From Lepidurus packardi (taxonomy: Eukaryota > Arthropoda > Branchiopoda > Notostraca > Triopsidae): a stretch of 64,000 nt of DNA. The notes under the pieces were generated by a model that saw only the letters and a program-made list of their open reading frames with translations, did not search any database and had not been told where the DNA came from. The position numbers were made by a program, and so were the translations under genes. This document shows positions 12,501 through 26,000 of this stretch, one piece after another. The DNA lies in NCBI GenBank assembly GCA_023053545.1, contig JAKZAN010000002.1, forward strand, positions 8,862,790 through 8,926,789. Direction: 5' to 3'. Position 1 is the stretch's first letter. Each line of letters opens with the position of its first letter.

Positions 12501-15122
12501 TTATTGGCAGATCTAACGCTTGTACAAATTTTGCGTACCGACTACCAAGAAAGAGTGCATGACAAATAGAAACGTTTTTAGACGAGCTCAACATCAAGAA
12601 GGCGTTTTTGAACTCTTACCGCGATATACGCAAGGTTATACGTTGGGAAATCAAACGTGCACTATTTATAAACTTTTCCTCTGTTGCTGGAGTCTTTCGT
12701 ACACCGTGTGAATTCGTGCACAAATTTCAAGGGGTTTTCTAAATACTTGTACCTGGAAGCATGGCTGTGGAGGTGAACAGTTGTTGACATGACTTTCTCT
12801 TTTTTGGAACGCTTTCTTCCTTCGTCCGTTTCTTTTTCTATTATACGTGAGAAATTGGGGGAAACTGACAACTTACATTGGGAGTTCAATTTGAAATTTC
12901 AATTTCAGTTAAAATCTAATCCTGAACTTGCAGTTTATTTGGAATCTAATTAGGCTCGGAATCGATTTCTTTTTATTAGGAGCGATAAAGTTGGAATCGA
13001 ATTAAATTTTAATCTCGATCCTAATCATGATTAGAACAACCAGTGTCGTTTTAAGCTTTATTTGGACGGGAAGAAAAGACTTACGAACTAAATTTTGACT
13101 TTAAGATTTTGAATTTCAAGCTAAATGTTTTCCCTTTTTTTCATTTTGCAGTCTGGGACGCTTGAATTGACGAGTGCCGCACGAGAAAGATTGGAGCGCT
13201 TGCATTTGGGGATTGGCGTATCCATCATGGAAGTCCTGCAACTTCACCAGCAGCAACGGCCGCGCCCAACGGGCATCACTACGAGCGTCCCGGTTGGCAC
13301 GACTCTCCTAACGCCCGAGTTGGAGGGCTTGGAGTTGCCGAGTACCGTCGCCAGAAGCGCTGCCTCCGACACGGGTGGCGGTTCAAACGCCGTCAGCGAC
13401 TCGGACAGCGACAGTGGCATTGATTTTGCCGAGGAAGACGCGCCACTGTCCTCAGCGCGATCAACATCAGGTGACTCGGAATCCTTTTCCTGCTCGAGTC
13501 GGAGTAGCATACTGGTCCCCGGTACGGACGCGGACGCGACCGACCCTGACCAGGATGACTGCGACGAGTTGTCATCGGCGATGACGTCCAATTTGAACTT
13601 GGGTACGAGCGGCAAGCCTGCCTACTACGCTTCCACGCCGGCCAGCAAAGCCGTCACGTGGCAACGCCAGCGCTTCGCCGTCCTCAGCTTCGACCAAGTA
13701 AGACGATTACATGACGTCATGAACGAGGTCGTCCTCATCCACGGCCGCGGTAACTTCCCGACCCTGGAGCTCCGTCTGCGCGACCTGGTCAACGTAGTGC
13801 GGACCAAGCTCGAGGCCGACTCGGTGGTCGTCAAAGACATTCGCCTCAACGGCGGCGCCGCGTCCTACGTCCTGTCGTTGTCGGGCACGGGCAGATCTAC
13901 CAACGCTCCCTATGACGGGCAGCAGCAATCTTATAATGACTTGGATCTCATCTTTGGTGTGGACTTGTCGTCGGCGCGGAGCTACGACCGGATCAAGAAC
14001 GCCGTCTTGGAGTCGCTCTTGGATTTCCTGCCCGCCGGCGTGTCCCGGACGCGGATGTTATCTTGTTCGCTGAAGGAAGCTTACGTGAGCAAGATGGTCA
14101 AAGTGACCGAAGGCGATAGATGGTCCTTAATCTCGTTAGGAAACCACCGCGGCAAGAACGTAGAACTCAAGTTCGTGCACCACATGCGACGCCAATTTGA
14201 ATTCTCGGTCGACTCATTCCAAATCATCCTGGACTCGCTCCTGCTCTTCTACGACTGCGCCGCCATGCCCATCGGCGAAACCTTTTATCCGACGGTGGTG
14301 GGCGAGTCCGTCTACGCCGACTTCCGCGAAGCCTTACACCATCTGCACCACAAACTTATCGCCACACGTAACCCCGAAGAAATCCGCGGCGGCGGCCTCC
14401 TCAAGTACTGCAACCTGCTGGTCAAAGAGTACCAGCCGGCGAATTCGAGCGAGATCAAGACCTTGGAGCGCTACATGTGCTCCCGCTTCTTCATCGACTT
14501 CCCCGACATCCACCAACAGCGCTGCAAGCTCGAAAACTATCTCTGGAACCATTTCATCGGCACGGACGAGGCCCTCAAGTACGATTTCCTCATGATCCTG
14601 TACTCGGTCGTCGACGATTCCACCGTCTGCCTCATGGGCCACGAGCGACGCCAAACCTTGACGCTCATCGAGGAACTGGCGTGCCAGGCCTACTACGCGG
14701 ATCAACAGGCCGCCGCGATACAGCAACAGCAGCAGGCCATGGCCGTCACCGTTTCGAGTGCTGCTGCCCAGCAGCAGCAGAATTGCAATACCAGCAATGC
14801 CTCGAGTAGCGCGGGAGCGACGCATTTGACCCTCTCGGCCCCTCCCCCGCAGCCCACCTTCCACCACGCTCCGGTCTATGAAGTCCGAATATCCGGCTGC
14901 CAACCCACGGTCGTGTATTCCAGCTCCGGGTACTTTTACGCGCCACTGATGTCCGCACATCATCACCCGCCGCCCCCACCGCCGCCCAATGCGTCGAATG
15001 GCGCCTCCTCGACGGTGTGCGCGACCGCCCCGCCACCTGCTTCCGCGCACACTACCGCCACCTATGCTACCTGTCACTCCAATTCGTGCTCATGCACTTG
15101 TGGGTGGATTGCCTGTTCTTGA
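3594..15122 (+). CDS. TENT5: Terminal nucleotidyltransferase 5 (FAM46) poly(A) polymerase
   Basis: The coding exons are 3594-3641 ([16 protein letters not shown], then a GTAAGG donor) and 13152-15122 (TTTTGCAG acceptor), joined in phase 0 to give 672 aa. TENT5 enzymes add adenosines to mRNA 3' ends and stabilise selected, often secretory, transcripts. The nucleotidyltransferase signature is visible: LNGGAAS at about residue 248, the catalytic pair in YNDLDLIF at about 279-281, and a third acidic residue in FEFSVDSF at about 370. Further family blocks are [26 protein letters not shown] and [14 protein letters not shown]. Vertebrate members have about 390-440 residues. This one is longer because of an N-terminal Ser/Asp-rich region (about 90-155), a loop before the DLD motif, and a tail with polyQ, His and Pro tracts. 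Exon 2 is markedly more GC-rich than its surroundings. The alternative start MFSLFF at 13125 lies in intron sequence and was rejected. Confidence 0.94.
4449..4470. promoter_or_regulatory. Palindromic double E-box with TA-rich core
   Basis: Two CACGTG boxes flank the ten bases CTATATATAC, making a 22-bp element that is palindromic except for one base pair on each side of the core. A third CACGTG lies at 4566-4571, and another, overlapping a CRE-like TGACGTA, at 3680-3690. CACGTG is bound by bHLH and bHLH-PAS factors. The position in TENT5 intron 1 suggests, but does not prove, an intronic enhancer. Confidence 0.35.
10739..10754. repeat. Poly-G run (16 G)
   Basis: An uninterrupted run of 16 G residues lies inside TENT5 intron 1. 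A comparable run of 14 C residues lies at 2506-2519. Such tracts can form G-quadruplexes and are also frequent sites of sequencing or assembly error. Confidence 0.7.
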
Positions 15123-16020
15123 GAACCCGTGGTTTGGAGAAATGGGAAAATAAAAGTGTTCCTCTCCCTGGCCACGAGGTGGATAGAATATTCGTTGGGG
15201 AAGAAAGGAAGAGAGAGATCGAAAAGAAGAAAGAAAATATGTTTATAAAAAAATTTACGAGTCTATGGTGGCGGCGCTTGACCACTGGGGGAAACTTAAC
15301 CAAGTGAAAACGAAAAGAAAAAGACTTCAAAAAAAGAAACGAAGAGTAGAAATACGATGTCAACGTCTTTCCATTGCATTTTTCCTGGTTGGGGAAAACG
15401 AGGATTTTTTTCTTGGTTTTTTTCCCCTGCGGACTGGACTGCAGAGATGCTCTTCTGGTTCGCATATGGCATTTTGAAGCATTATTTGGGATATGCAACT
15501 TTACGGGGGAGTGAAAGAAAGATAAAAAAACGGTGGCTGTTTTGAGGGGAAATTGATCATTTCTTCGGTACCTTTTATGCTGATTGCGTGTTTCTTGGCG
15601 GTATACACGATGAAGAAGCCCCTCCCACAGCCAGTCGCGAAAAATCCAAGAAAAAAATGCGTTTTATTTTGTTGTCTTTTCCTGGAAAATTTTTTGGAGC
15701 AAGACCTTTACAATGAAGCCAAGGAAAAAATGAAAATGGTGGTGTTTCTTCTCTCCCACGTCTATTTAAGTTTGTGCTCAACCAAGTGTTTCTTGTGCAA
15801 GAACAATCCCCCCTGCCCCTCCCCACCCAAAAAAAGAAAACTGGAAAATCCCCCAAACTTCCTAATGAAAGGCAGCCTTCAAAACGCCAAAAGATTGACT
15901 TTGCAAAGCGAACTGGCAATCTTAATTTGAGTTTTTATGCGCGCAAGCAAAGAAAAATAAGTAAACAGGAAAAAAAAATCTACAAACGCAAAAAAATAGT
16001 GTATATTTAAACTTTTTGGG
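15123..16020 (+). other. TENT5 3' UTR (extent uncertain)
   Basis: AT-rich sequence with many A and T tracts follows the TENT5 stop codon. An AATAAA hexamer lies at about 15147, only some 25 bases after the stop; later A-rich stretches could support a more distal end near 15.95-16.0 kb. Open frames here on both strands are low-complexity Lys/Phe-rich and are not considered coding. Confidence 0.4.
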
Positions 16021-19000
16021 GACACGTGCTATTTTTGTTTTGGAGAGAAGTCTGTTTCACTCTTAATTCCACATCCACTTCCCTATGCCAATTACCCGTT
16101 AACGTTGTGCTTTAATCAGCATTATTCTATATTATTCTCCTACCCAAACTGAATCATTTTTTGGATCTTGTTTTTCCCCCTTTATACAATCTGTTAAAAA
16201 TTCGATAGATAAAAATTTCACGACACGATACAGAAACCGAAACACGTACTTTTTTAAAGAAAACTTATTGCTCTTATTATGATTTTTCGTCACTTTTTGG
16301 ATACTCCTTTGCCATCCCCCAAGACTTAAAAACTGCGCATGATTGTGTCAAAAATCGCTACTATAAAAATGTGATGGGACATATACAAGAATGAGGTCTG
16401 GCCCCACCAAAATATTCAGACTTGGTTTCATTTTCCATAGCAAAACCAAAAAACTACATGAATGCTTATTTTCTAGTTTGTCTTTCGCTGTCTTATTTTC
16501 TTTTAGTTTTTTTATTCTTTATTTTAGTTTTTTCTGTTTCTTCGAAAAGCACATGCGTAGGAAATTGTCAAGCTGCACCTCTTTGTATTCGTACTTCATA
16601 AGGCTTCCAAGACATTTTTTTTATTTTTTCCGTATACTTGCCCTCCCCCTGTTCCTTTCACTCTTGTAATCGCACCTTTCATTTTACCTTGGAAAGCCTT
16701 TTAAACAGTTGGGAAATGAGCCGTTAGTCAATGTTCCGTACCAAGCTTCAGCTCCTGCTCAGTAATTTCCTTTACAAGTGCTTTGCGGAAAAATTCGCAG
16801 TAGTCTTAAAGTTATCCTTCTGCCCCCCAACTTTTTCTTTTGATTTAATTCCCCATTAAGAAAATCGCACTTTTTCAAGCGAATAGCTACTACGTATTTG
16901 GGAACTTGAAAAATGCGAACGCGAAAAGCGACTTTCCCTTTCACTTTACCTGTTTTCCGTCTCAAGGTGACCCACTTTGTGGGACAACTCCCCTTTATGT
17001 CATGCAAGTAACCTTGATGGGCCATACGCATTCAGCATTACCGTTAACAAGTATATAATAAAGGTCAGCATTGTTAGCATTTTTTCCGACTGTAATTTCG
17101 ATTGAATCCGAATTTCTTTGTGCATTTAATTTCTGCTTTGAAATTAGTGCAAATCCAGAGTGTGAGAAATTTCCAGTCCAAAAGTGAACTCGATTGCGAT
17201 TCTTTGGGGAGTTTTTCGCCAGCGAACTAGACAAATCCTTCCATGAAATTCGCCTAAGAAGTTTGTTTTTGTAAGAAAAAACAAACGAAAATTATCAGTA
17301 AACCGATCGTGCAACTCGCAAGCTTGCAAGCGGGTTCTTAAAATAGACTCAAATCATGGCTTTCACATTATAGTTTCTTTCGTAATTTTTATTACATTTT
17401 TATTTATTGTTTTTTAGTTTCTCCCCCCCATAAAGTTAGCATAGGTAATACGGCATATCAAAAGCCTGGTAGGCAAAAAATCTTAGAAGAATAAAAAAGC
17501 TCAGCCTTGGGAAAACTGTGATATTTTCAAGATGTTCGCGGGCTCAGCTAGAAAAAAGGCGTGGAAAACCAGAATGTTCATTTTTCAATCCAATTCATTT
17601 TTGCTAAGGGACCCACGTCTATCAACAACAGGCGAATTTCATGGACTGTTACACGTTCATTGTCAACTTGATTGGTCGAGTGGGCCAGAAATTTTTTCAA
17701 AAATTTTTCCAATTTTTCCAAGTTAAAAGTGAAAGGAGCTTTTATTGTTATTGTTTCTTAGCCTTGAATTCATTTCCATGCCCAACTCGAGATCTCCTCA
17801 ATTAAAGGCTAGAAGCGTCATTAAAAGCTCGCATTCAATCTTTTTCAATTTATTTTTATTTCAAGAAAAATTTAACTACACATAATGGGATTCCTTAAAT
17901 TGATAGTCGATTGATCGAGGTAGTTGTGCTGTCGAGGGGCCTTTACTATAAGAAACTATATCATTCAAATACAGAGGGTCTCCTGTTCTATTTTCTGGGG
18001 TAATTAAAAGGTTTTTGGGAGAAATTAGCCTTGAGTAATTACGGAAAAGTAGAAATCTTTACGAGATACCAATGCTCTTAATTCATGCTTTCAAATTGGA
18101 AGAAGGGGAGCAAAAAAAAAGGGGAGGGCATTTCGGTAGGTTTTTTTTTTTATTTGTAGTTGTGGTTTTTTGTTGTCTTGTACTGTGTGTCAACACTTCC
18201 CAATTCTTTTTTTTATTTATTTTATTTATCTTTTTGCCAGTTAGCCCTTTTTTTGCCTTGCACGCTCCAGTTGTGACGTCGCAGTTGGTTTACGAATTCG
18301 TGCTGGGTACAAAAATTTATAGTTGCGGGGGTTGGACTTTCTTCCCATATTGTGATATAATGAATTGTTTCAAAAGAAAAAAAACCTGACCGTCACGAGT
18401 CGTCGTTCATTGACATGCACCCTTACTGCTTTGATGTCGAGTCGAGTTTTTCCGAGTTCCAAAACATATGCATATGTAATCCCAAATTAAGAGGAATTCT
18501 AAGACCAGTTGATTTTTTATATTTTTTTTTTTTGTGCTTATCGTTCCCGTTTTTGATTTGTAAATTATGCATATCCACGCGATGCTCTATGGATTTAGTA
18601 CGGACAAACTTATGTTTTTAGAAGAAAAAATTTAAAAATGCCCCAGAGGTGTCAGGCGAGAAATTCCAGTAGATTTTTTGGTGTGCTTTTTCCGTGTTGG
18701 GCTTTTTAAAAATCTATTTATAAATTCTGTTCTGGGAAGGAGTTTACGCCAAATGGTTCCTTTTACTTTTGATTCCTTTCCTATTTCTAATCCAGTCTTG
18801 TAATGGTGTGTGTCGCATCGGCACCCAAGACAATGGAAATTAACGTTATTAAAGCGACCTCTCGTCGACCCTCCAAAAAATCCTATGCTAAACGCGAAAT
18901 GGGCAAATTAGTAGTACAGCCCCTCAGGTTTTTGCTCGTTGAAGTTGAAATACAAACGGTGACAAGAAACAAGAAAAATTACAAAAAATGATAAAGTATG

Positions 19001-19536
19001 TACAATTAAACTAAAGTGTGAAAATTGTGTTAAAATGCCCGAGTCAATAAAAAACATACAACAATTTCTGACTTGCGGAACTTTACTATTGAATAATGCA
19101 TTAATTTACTCAATTAAGCTTTGGACTTTGAAATTTATCACTAAATGTGTACTAAATTAGTTTATTGGAAGGAAATTGTTGTGAATTGTTGAAGTTAAAT
19201 CCTTGGATCCGTAAATTCTCTGTGAACATTGATTAATTACGTAATTGAGAAAAGAAAATTTGAAGGAACACATTTTCTTCCAACTTCAGAAACATTAGAA
19301 TGCATCTCGTTCATACAAATCGCGGATGTCAGTGCAATCTCCAAAGAAATCAGTGAGAGATGCGAGACAAAGATGGGTTTCCAGACGCATTGCATTGGCT
19401 GATCGATGTGCGGTCGTTATGCTCTCTTTTCTTGCGGAGATTCCATTTCGTTCCGTCTCTTTTGTTTCCGCGAAGTAAATCAAAACGATGTACGTGGTGA
19501 TTGCAGACATGGGCTGCAATTTCAACCACACAACAA

Positions 19537-19574
19537 TCCATTATGTAATCCATAGTAAGGACGAAACAGACCGA
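19537..19574 (+). repeat. 38-bp inverted repeat, left arm
   Basis: This 38-base stretch recurs as an exact reverse complement at 22644-22681. Similarity stops sharply on both sides. Perfect identity over 38 bases in otherwise degenerate AT-rich DNA implies a recent or conserved event. No matching target-site duplication is visible outside the arms, so a simple terminal-inverted-repeat transposon is not established. Confidence 0.85.
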
Positions 19575-22500
19575 GTACTATTTCCTGTCCATTCTCTACC
19601 TTCTGCACATTTTCAATTTTTTTGTTTCGAACATCCCTTCCTTCCAAGGGAAGTACAATTTCCAAGTGAAGTACTATTCCATCTAGAATCTAAGCAACCG
19701 ACGTTTACTGTAAAGGCCAGGTGGGACTCTTAGCGCTACTCCGGCCAGCCTTGGCAGTGGAGCAAGACTGCAATAATGAATAATAATAATAACGGAATAA
19801 ATAGTAACCGAACAAGTGGCACCCCTGACCCCGAATTCGTAGCGTTACTCCGGCTTGCTTTTACTTCGCTCGGTCGCCTTTTCTTGTGGCGGATATTATG
19901 CTACCCTGGTAATATCCTGCGAACATCCCGACTGCTCTATATGTTCTATGTGTAGGCAAGTATCGTGTTGGCATCCGAAGCAGTTTACATCCCCCTTACG
20001 TTTCTCAATGGTTTTTCCTGCTCCTGTTCAGTAATCGAGACTCGTCGCTTGGGATTCCTTATAGCGTATGCTTAAATCTACAAAGAAACCTGTCATCGCC
20101 CATAATTCTTAATGAGGCTACCACCCGTGTATTTCTGAGTAGCATTCTGTTAACGAATAAATTGGCATAATAAAGCGGTTCAACTTCAACTTATCCCATA
20201 CCCTTGTACTTGTATGGCAATAAAAGTAGCAACCAACCTTGGACCTGGCATGACACCAACCCTTACTTTGTAGAGAAAAAAATGTGCGTATTTCGACATT
20301 GCAATTAAACATAACGGACCCAAAAGGGAACTCTTCCTTTAGAGCTATAGAACAAAAGCTGTCTTCTACGCTTCCATTCGCGTCAGTCCGCCAAGACTTC
20401 CGAAATTCTAAAGGCAAGAGTTCTGCATCTCGGCGACCGAGCTAAACTCACTAATCATGAATCTGTTTGAAGGAAATCTACCCAAAGCAGCCAATGCAAA
20501 CGCTTTAATAACTAGAGAAAATATCTGCCTCTCAACAATATCCGCTATCCCAACATACCAGCCTCTTGGGAGCCTCACCGGACAAATGCATTTTCTTGCT
20601 AAAATTTTCCTTCCAATCAAATAGCTCAATTAATTGGAGCAAATCTAAACATTGCCCAACAGCGGCTCTTCTACACAGAATCGGAAAATACCATCGCCGT
20701 CCTGTCCTTGTACTACTCTTGTCAGCCAAACACTATGTTAGATTGTCTTTCTCTGTCGCTGGCTTTAACAAAGCTTGATCAACCCTAATTAGATTCCTTA
20801 GTCAAAACAAAATTCACTTTTTAGCAACCGAATTCCTCTCAAATGAAAAAGCTTTCCCAGCGATGCTGGGTCAGTCTTACAAATCGCGATGAAAACCTAC
20901 CTATAGTAAACATGTCACTGCGAGCGATATTGCCTGATGTTAATTTGTTTCTTGTTATTCGTGTTCGCTGCTTTTGGCCAAATCAAAACTAGGTATAAAG
21001 CATTATAATAGGAGTAATGGTGTTGCATGAAACTTTAATGAACCGTAAATAATTAAAATAAATATGAATAGGAAATAACATTACATTAAGTATATAATAA
21101 TACCTATTATAGTAATACTTTTATCACATAATACTTTTTTTTAATTTAATCCTAAGCTATAACACCAAGGTATACGTACTATTTTATCTCTTTGAACTAT
21201 TATATCTTAGAACGTAATTATGATTGCGCTAGAAAGTCTAAAGCCCTTGTGACCTATATGTACTGCAATTATTTCCAGCAATTATGTTGATGTACCAGTT
21301 ATGTAAGGGTTCTAAGGCGGAAACATGGAAAGCGACTACATGTCAGCCGTTTTGCTTTATTATATGTGTATTATACCTACATTACAAACGTATGTGTAAC
21401 AAAGCTTTTCTGTCGCGGTTCTTCTGTTTTTATAAGAATTTCCATAAGTGAAATTCCCAAAAGACCTACGTAGAATCTACAGTAAATGTCCCTATAATAT
21501 CAACGCAATACATTATCTTTTAATACATTTTAAGCTACAGATTTTGCTTGGTTAAGTAGAAACATGCGAATTAATTTTTTACCGATGCGAAAATAGCATA
21601 ACTTCAAAATGGGAACTGTAGTCTCCTTATAGGTATCGTTAAACTTTTTCTAAACCAACAATTTTCACAGACATTGGTTTCATGGCTAACTAGTTATAGA
21701 GTATGTCGGGTCAATGCGTAGAAGCCACGCGCACTAATTTGCTTCCATGTACAACATAAGTGCACTTTGTGGTATAGTTGGGTGGAAACTCGCTAAGCTC
21801 TATGGTACTCAACTAGTTTTTTTTGCTTAGCCGAAAACTGCAGGACTTGACGTTGACTTGTCAAACGAATGTTTGTCATTTGCCGTTAACTCTTTGACCG
21901 ACTTTTCGATTCTTATAGCCTTCACCTGTCGGCTTTTACTTTACCGGCTGTCCAACTCGCTGATTGCGAGCTTTAATTAAATCTGCGTTTTTTTAGTGAT
22001 ACAGGGTAAGTTTTTCTGAGAATTCAAGCCTTACAGAAAGAAACAGCAAGAGACAACTTTTCAGCGTAAAAATACCCGTAAACGAGTAAAATCAGTTTTG
22101 GCCACGCTGTGACACGTCAAACACCTAATTGTATGCACCTCAGACTAAGTTAGGCTTGCTCTACTCAACTAAAACACAAGACAAGACACTAAAACTAAAA
22201 CACAAGACAAGGTTTTGCATTTAAGATGAAGATAACAAAAGAGCTCTTTACCACAGATCCGAAACGGGTTGCTCACTTAGCTTCGATAACAGAAAGATCA
22301 TGTTCGGTTTTCTTAGACCGAAACGTGCCGAATCTAAAATTTTTCGCACTTGGTTAGTATTCAAACCATTCGCAACTCGAACTAGCTATCCGTGAAGAGA
22401 AGGTTTGATTAATGTTTACTGAAACGAGAATACAGTGAACTAGAATGATGTAAAATATTATTTTACTCTTGCAACCCAAATGAAGCATGCAGCCTAAATG

Positions 22501-22643
22501 TAGCGATAAACAAGCCGAAATGTACAGTTCAAGCTTGCATAGTTACATTTGGCCTTGCATAGCCGAATTAAGCAATTAAATATCTTAACTGTAAAATTAG
22601 TTAAAATTAGTCGGTCGGTAATTAGCCTGGTCTGTAAAATTAG

Positions 22644-22681
22644 TCGGTCTGTTTCGTCCTTACTATGGATTACATAATGGA
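22644..22681 (-). repeat. 38-bp inverted repeat, right arm
   Basis: Exact reverse complement of 19537-19574. Just to its left is a short direct duplication of a GTAAAATTAGT-type motif (around 22589-22643). No transposase-like open frame was seen in the 3.07 kb between the arms. Confidence 0.85.
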
Positions 22682-22809
22682 AACTTCCTTAAATAAACTT
22701 CACCCATTTATAATTTTTTGCGGTTTATTTACAATTCAAACTAAACGTTAAAATTACCCTCTTTAGGGTTTTTGTATTTGTTATACACTGGTAATGTGTA
22801 CAACCATGA

Positions 22810-23029
22810 AACTTTCTAGTCAGCATAGTTCGTGTCTAAATAAAGATTTGTTATTTATATATTTTTAATTGTCTAATATATTAATCATGCTTCCGAAGAA
22901 AAGAACCGTAGAAAATATGCAGATAAAAATAAGGGGAAAACTTTCGTTTGAACTAAAATTTCAAAAACGTATAAAATAAGGTTCAAAAGCCAGTACCGAT
23001 TTAATCTCAATGGAACTTTCTAGTCAGCA
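22810..23029 (+). repeat. Dispersed 16-base direct repeat pair
   Basis: The 16-mer AACTTTCTAGTCAGCA occurs at 22810-22825 and again at 23014-23029, followed in both cases by loosely similar sequence. This may be the remnant of an old duplication of about 204 bp. Confidence 0.5.
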
Positions 23030-26000
23030 CATCTTGTATCCAAAAAGAAGCAAACAATTCCAAAGTAGATAACCTGCAAAACCCAACAAAACGAATTCGC
23101 GTGACTTTTGCAGAAAAAGAAACGAACAAATCTCACTTTCATAACAGCTAGAATATTTCCCATAAATTGCACTAATTAAGACACTCTTATGTAAGCTTTC
23201 GAGGGAAAAATTGCCGTAAACATTTCGTAGGAATTCCGTACACGTGTGCGTAACTCCGACCACCAAAAACCAAAAAAGACTAAAAATTCCGCAAAATCAC
23301 ACACGAAAACGAGTGCAAATCTAGAGTTTCGCGTCAAACCCAAGTGCATAAGAAAGTGTTTACTACTTGTGACCAGAACAAACCTGCCAAAAAACGGAAT
23401 CAAACCGATCTTACGATATACTTATATTACGGAGCTGGCTTACGTGCGTCGTAGCGCGTTGAACGCCCTACTATTAGGACACAAAGATGAAAACAAAATT
23501 GGATTCGAATCAAAAACTAGTCTGAAGCTTAACGGCCTTGACCTGTAACCTGAGTTATAAAACTTGTGAAATCTCACCCCTTCCTTCTCTAGAAACGGAA
23601 ATAAATAAACAAACAAACAACTCAAATGAATTAACTACTGTAAATTTAGCCCATGTCACTTCTCTTACTAAGAAATTATGTAAGAAAATAGTAGAAATTC
23701 TGTTGAAGAAAAAGAGAGTTCAAATATGCTGTGATTAGCTTGCCAGAGGCGACTCCCTGTCCTAGTAAAATTCGTCGTCATATATACCCGAAACCCACAC
23801 AGCTCCTCGTGCTCTCAAACTCAATCTTCTAAAACGCTCACGACCACGACCATATATTTTTTATTTCCCCCTTCTTTTTGTCTCTAATTCCTAAGAAAGA
23901 AAGGAAGAAACTTAAAAGAAGATTTGGCTTGCATGAAAGTTGGCAAATATTTTCAGAGACACACATATGCAATTCGCCTTTCGTTTTTTTGACCTCGTAC
24001 AAGATATCCAAATCGTTACAAACAAGAAACCTCCACAAATGTGAATGTGCGTGAATGTAAAGATCTTCAGATTGACTTGACCTTGGGGTACAATACCAAA
24101 CTCCCTCATTTTCAACACGCTTAAAACCGTCTTGGACCATCTTCCACAACATATCCGCCGTCCCAGAAGACGAACAGTACCAAAGAGAAAGGAGATACTA
24201 AAACTAGACACCGCACCTGCGAGTCAAATACACCAGCCTTGGCTGATAACTTTTACTATTGCGATTAAAAACCGATTCATTTTCATTTTTTCTTCACCAT
24301 AAATCATCAACGGAATTAAGTCACAAACATTAGAATGTATGGCTATAGAAGATTCGCCTTCTGTGTGCTTCTAAAAAACTGCCCTAAAATAAAATAGAAT
24401 TATGTAAACTAAGAAATTACATCTAAACAAAAGAACGAATTAAAAATTCATAAGCGAAATATTAAACAAGGATGAAATTATTGTAAACATTCAAAACGTA
24501 TGTACTATTCACCGGGAATTAAATTCCTATACAGATTACAATAATTTACCCTATTTTAAATTTAAAATGGCGTAAATTACCCTCTCAAAAATGGCATTAT
24601 AAATGTTTCATAAACGTAATGAGTACCAACAATGAATGGAAATTGCAGGAGTATATAATTTTAAAAACTATAAAAAAAAATCCAACATGCCAAAAGACTT
24701 GCTGTCGGAAAAGAATTCACGGAAATCTGTTCGCAAATTGGCAATCTTTCAGATAAACTTTTATATAGTATTTCCACGTGCGAGACGCATAGTTTTAGTC
24801 TTGTTTGTCAAGGGCGCAACAAAACAAGCGAGTGGAACAAAGCGACAGACAGAGAGAAAGGTAGAAGAAGACGACCCGGAAACACATAAACGTTGCTTAT
24901 TGGTGGTAATTATCTGGCTGTAAAGGACACGCAATAAAGTGGTAGCACAAGGTCGTGATGAGCCTCGTCTTCGCCCTATAGGGTTGGGAAAAAACTCTCT
25001 GTTGCAAAATACGGACCGGTTTATTTCTTTAACAAGCGTCACACTTTTACTTTTCATTGTTAAATGCCGCTCTTTTCGCCTCTCCGCCGTATACCAGTTA
25101 TTCCACGTTTTTCCATAACATCATCGCTCTTATCACTCCTTCCCAGCAAATCAAATCATGGATATTTTCTGACTATTTTGTAAAATTGAACGTTCTTATT
25201 TCTCAGCTATTTTTTTTATTCCGAAGCGCAGTTTGTTTATTTTTACATATTTTTTTATTATTATTATTTTACTTTGTATGTCGTCGAGTCAAGTTAACCA
25301 CGTTCTCCTCCATCTCGTCACGCTAGCTTTCTCCGGATCTCATTAAAAAATAACTCTTCGTATTGACAGCCTGCTCATTAGTTATGCATTGCGGAGTAAG
25401 CAACTGTACTATACTCTGAAGTTTTCCAAAAGTGAAACATTACAGCTTTCCCCACAACAATTGAAACCCCAACTGATCGGCAAAAGACTTTTACTATGAA
25501 ATTTATTAGTACAACCTAGAAATGAAAGTTTGGATATTCAGACATCTTTCAAAGCGAAAATGCTACTATTTATTATTCGTAATATGAACGCTGCATTTAC
25601 TTGAAAACTCGTGCAAGAAGCTTTTTTCTCTAGTAAGCAATCTATATCGGTCATTCTTAATAAGATTAGTTTAATAATGTATCTCAACTGGAATTAACTA
25701 AATAATCTATTTAGTATTAGTACAGTATAGTACATTAGTATTAGTCCAGTAAAAAAATTCTCAATCGTATTATAATTTTATGTAATTATTAATTTCCTTA
25801 TAAGTTTTCAATTTTGAGTCGCATGAAAAGACTGGAGAAATAGCTTTTTTTCTCCTCGTGGCAATCTATTTATAGACTACATGAAACCGAAGAAAGTTTG
25901 GTAATGCGAATGCGTTCTTGTAAACAAACCGTAAAGGTTATAGAAAGACAACCTCCGGGTTTTCGTAGTTGTAAATAACTGAAGTTATGAAGTAAGAAGA

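Larger units (their letters stand above)
3642..13151 (+). other. TENT5 intron 1 (9.5 kb)
   Basis: This is a very long first intron for a genome whose other introns are mostly 50-90 bp. No embedded gene was found on either strand; the open frames are short and compositionally random. It holds a palindromic pair of CACGTG boxes (4449-4470), a C/CA-rich stretch (about 5574-5616), AT-rich blocks near 6650-6910 and 9150-9320, and a run of 16 G residues (10739-10754). Long first introns often carry enhancers, but none is demonstrated here. Confidence 0.6.
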
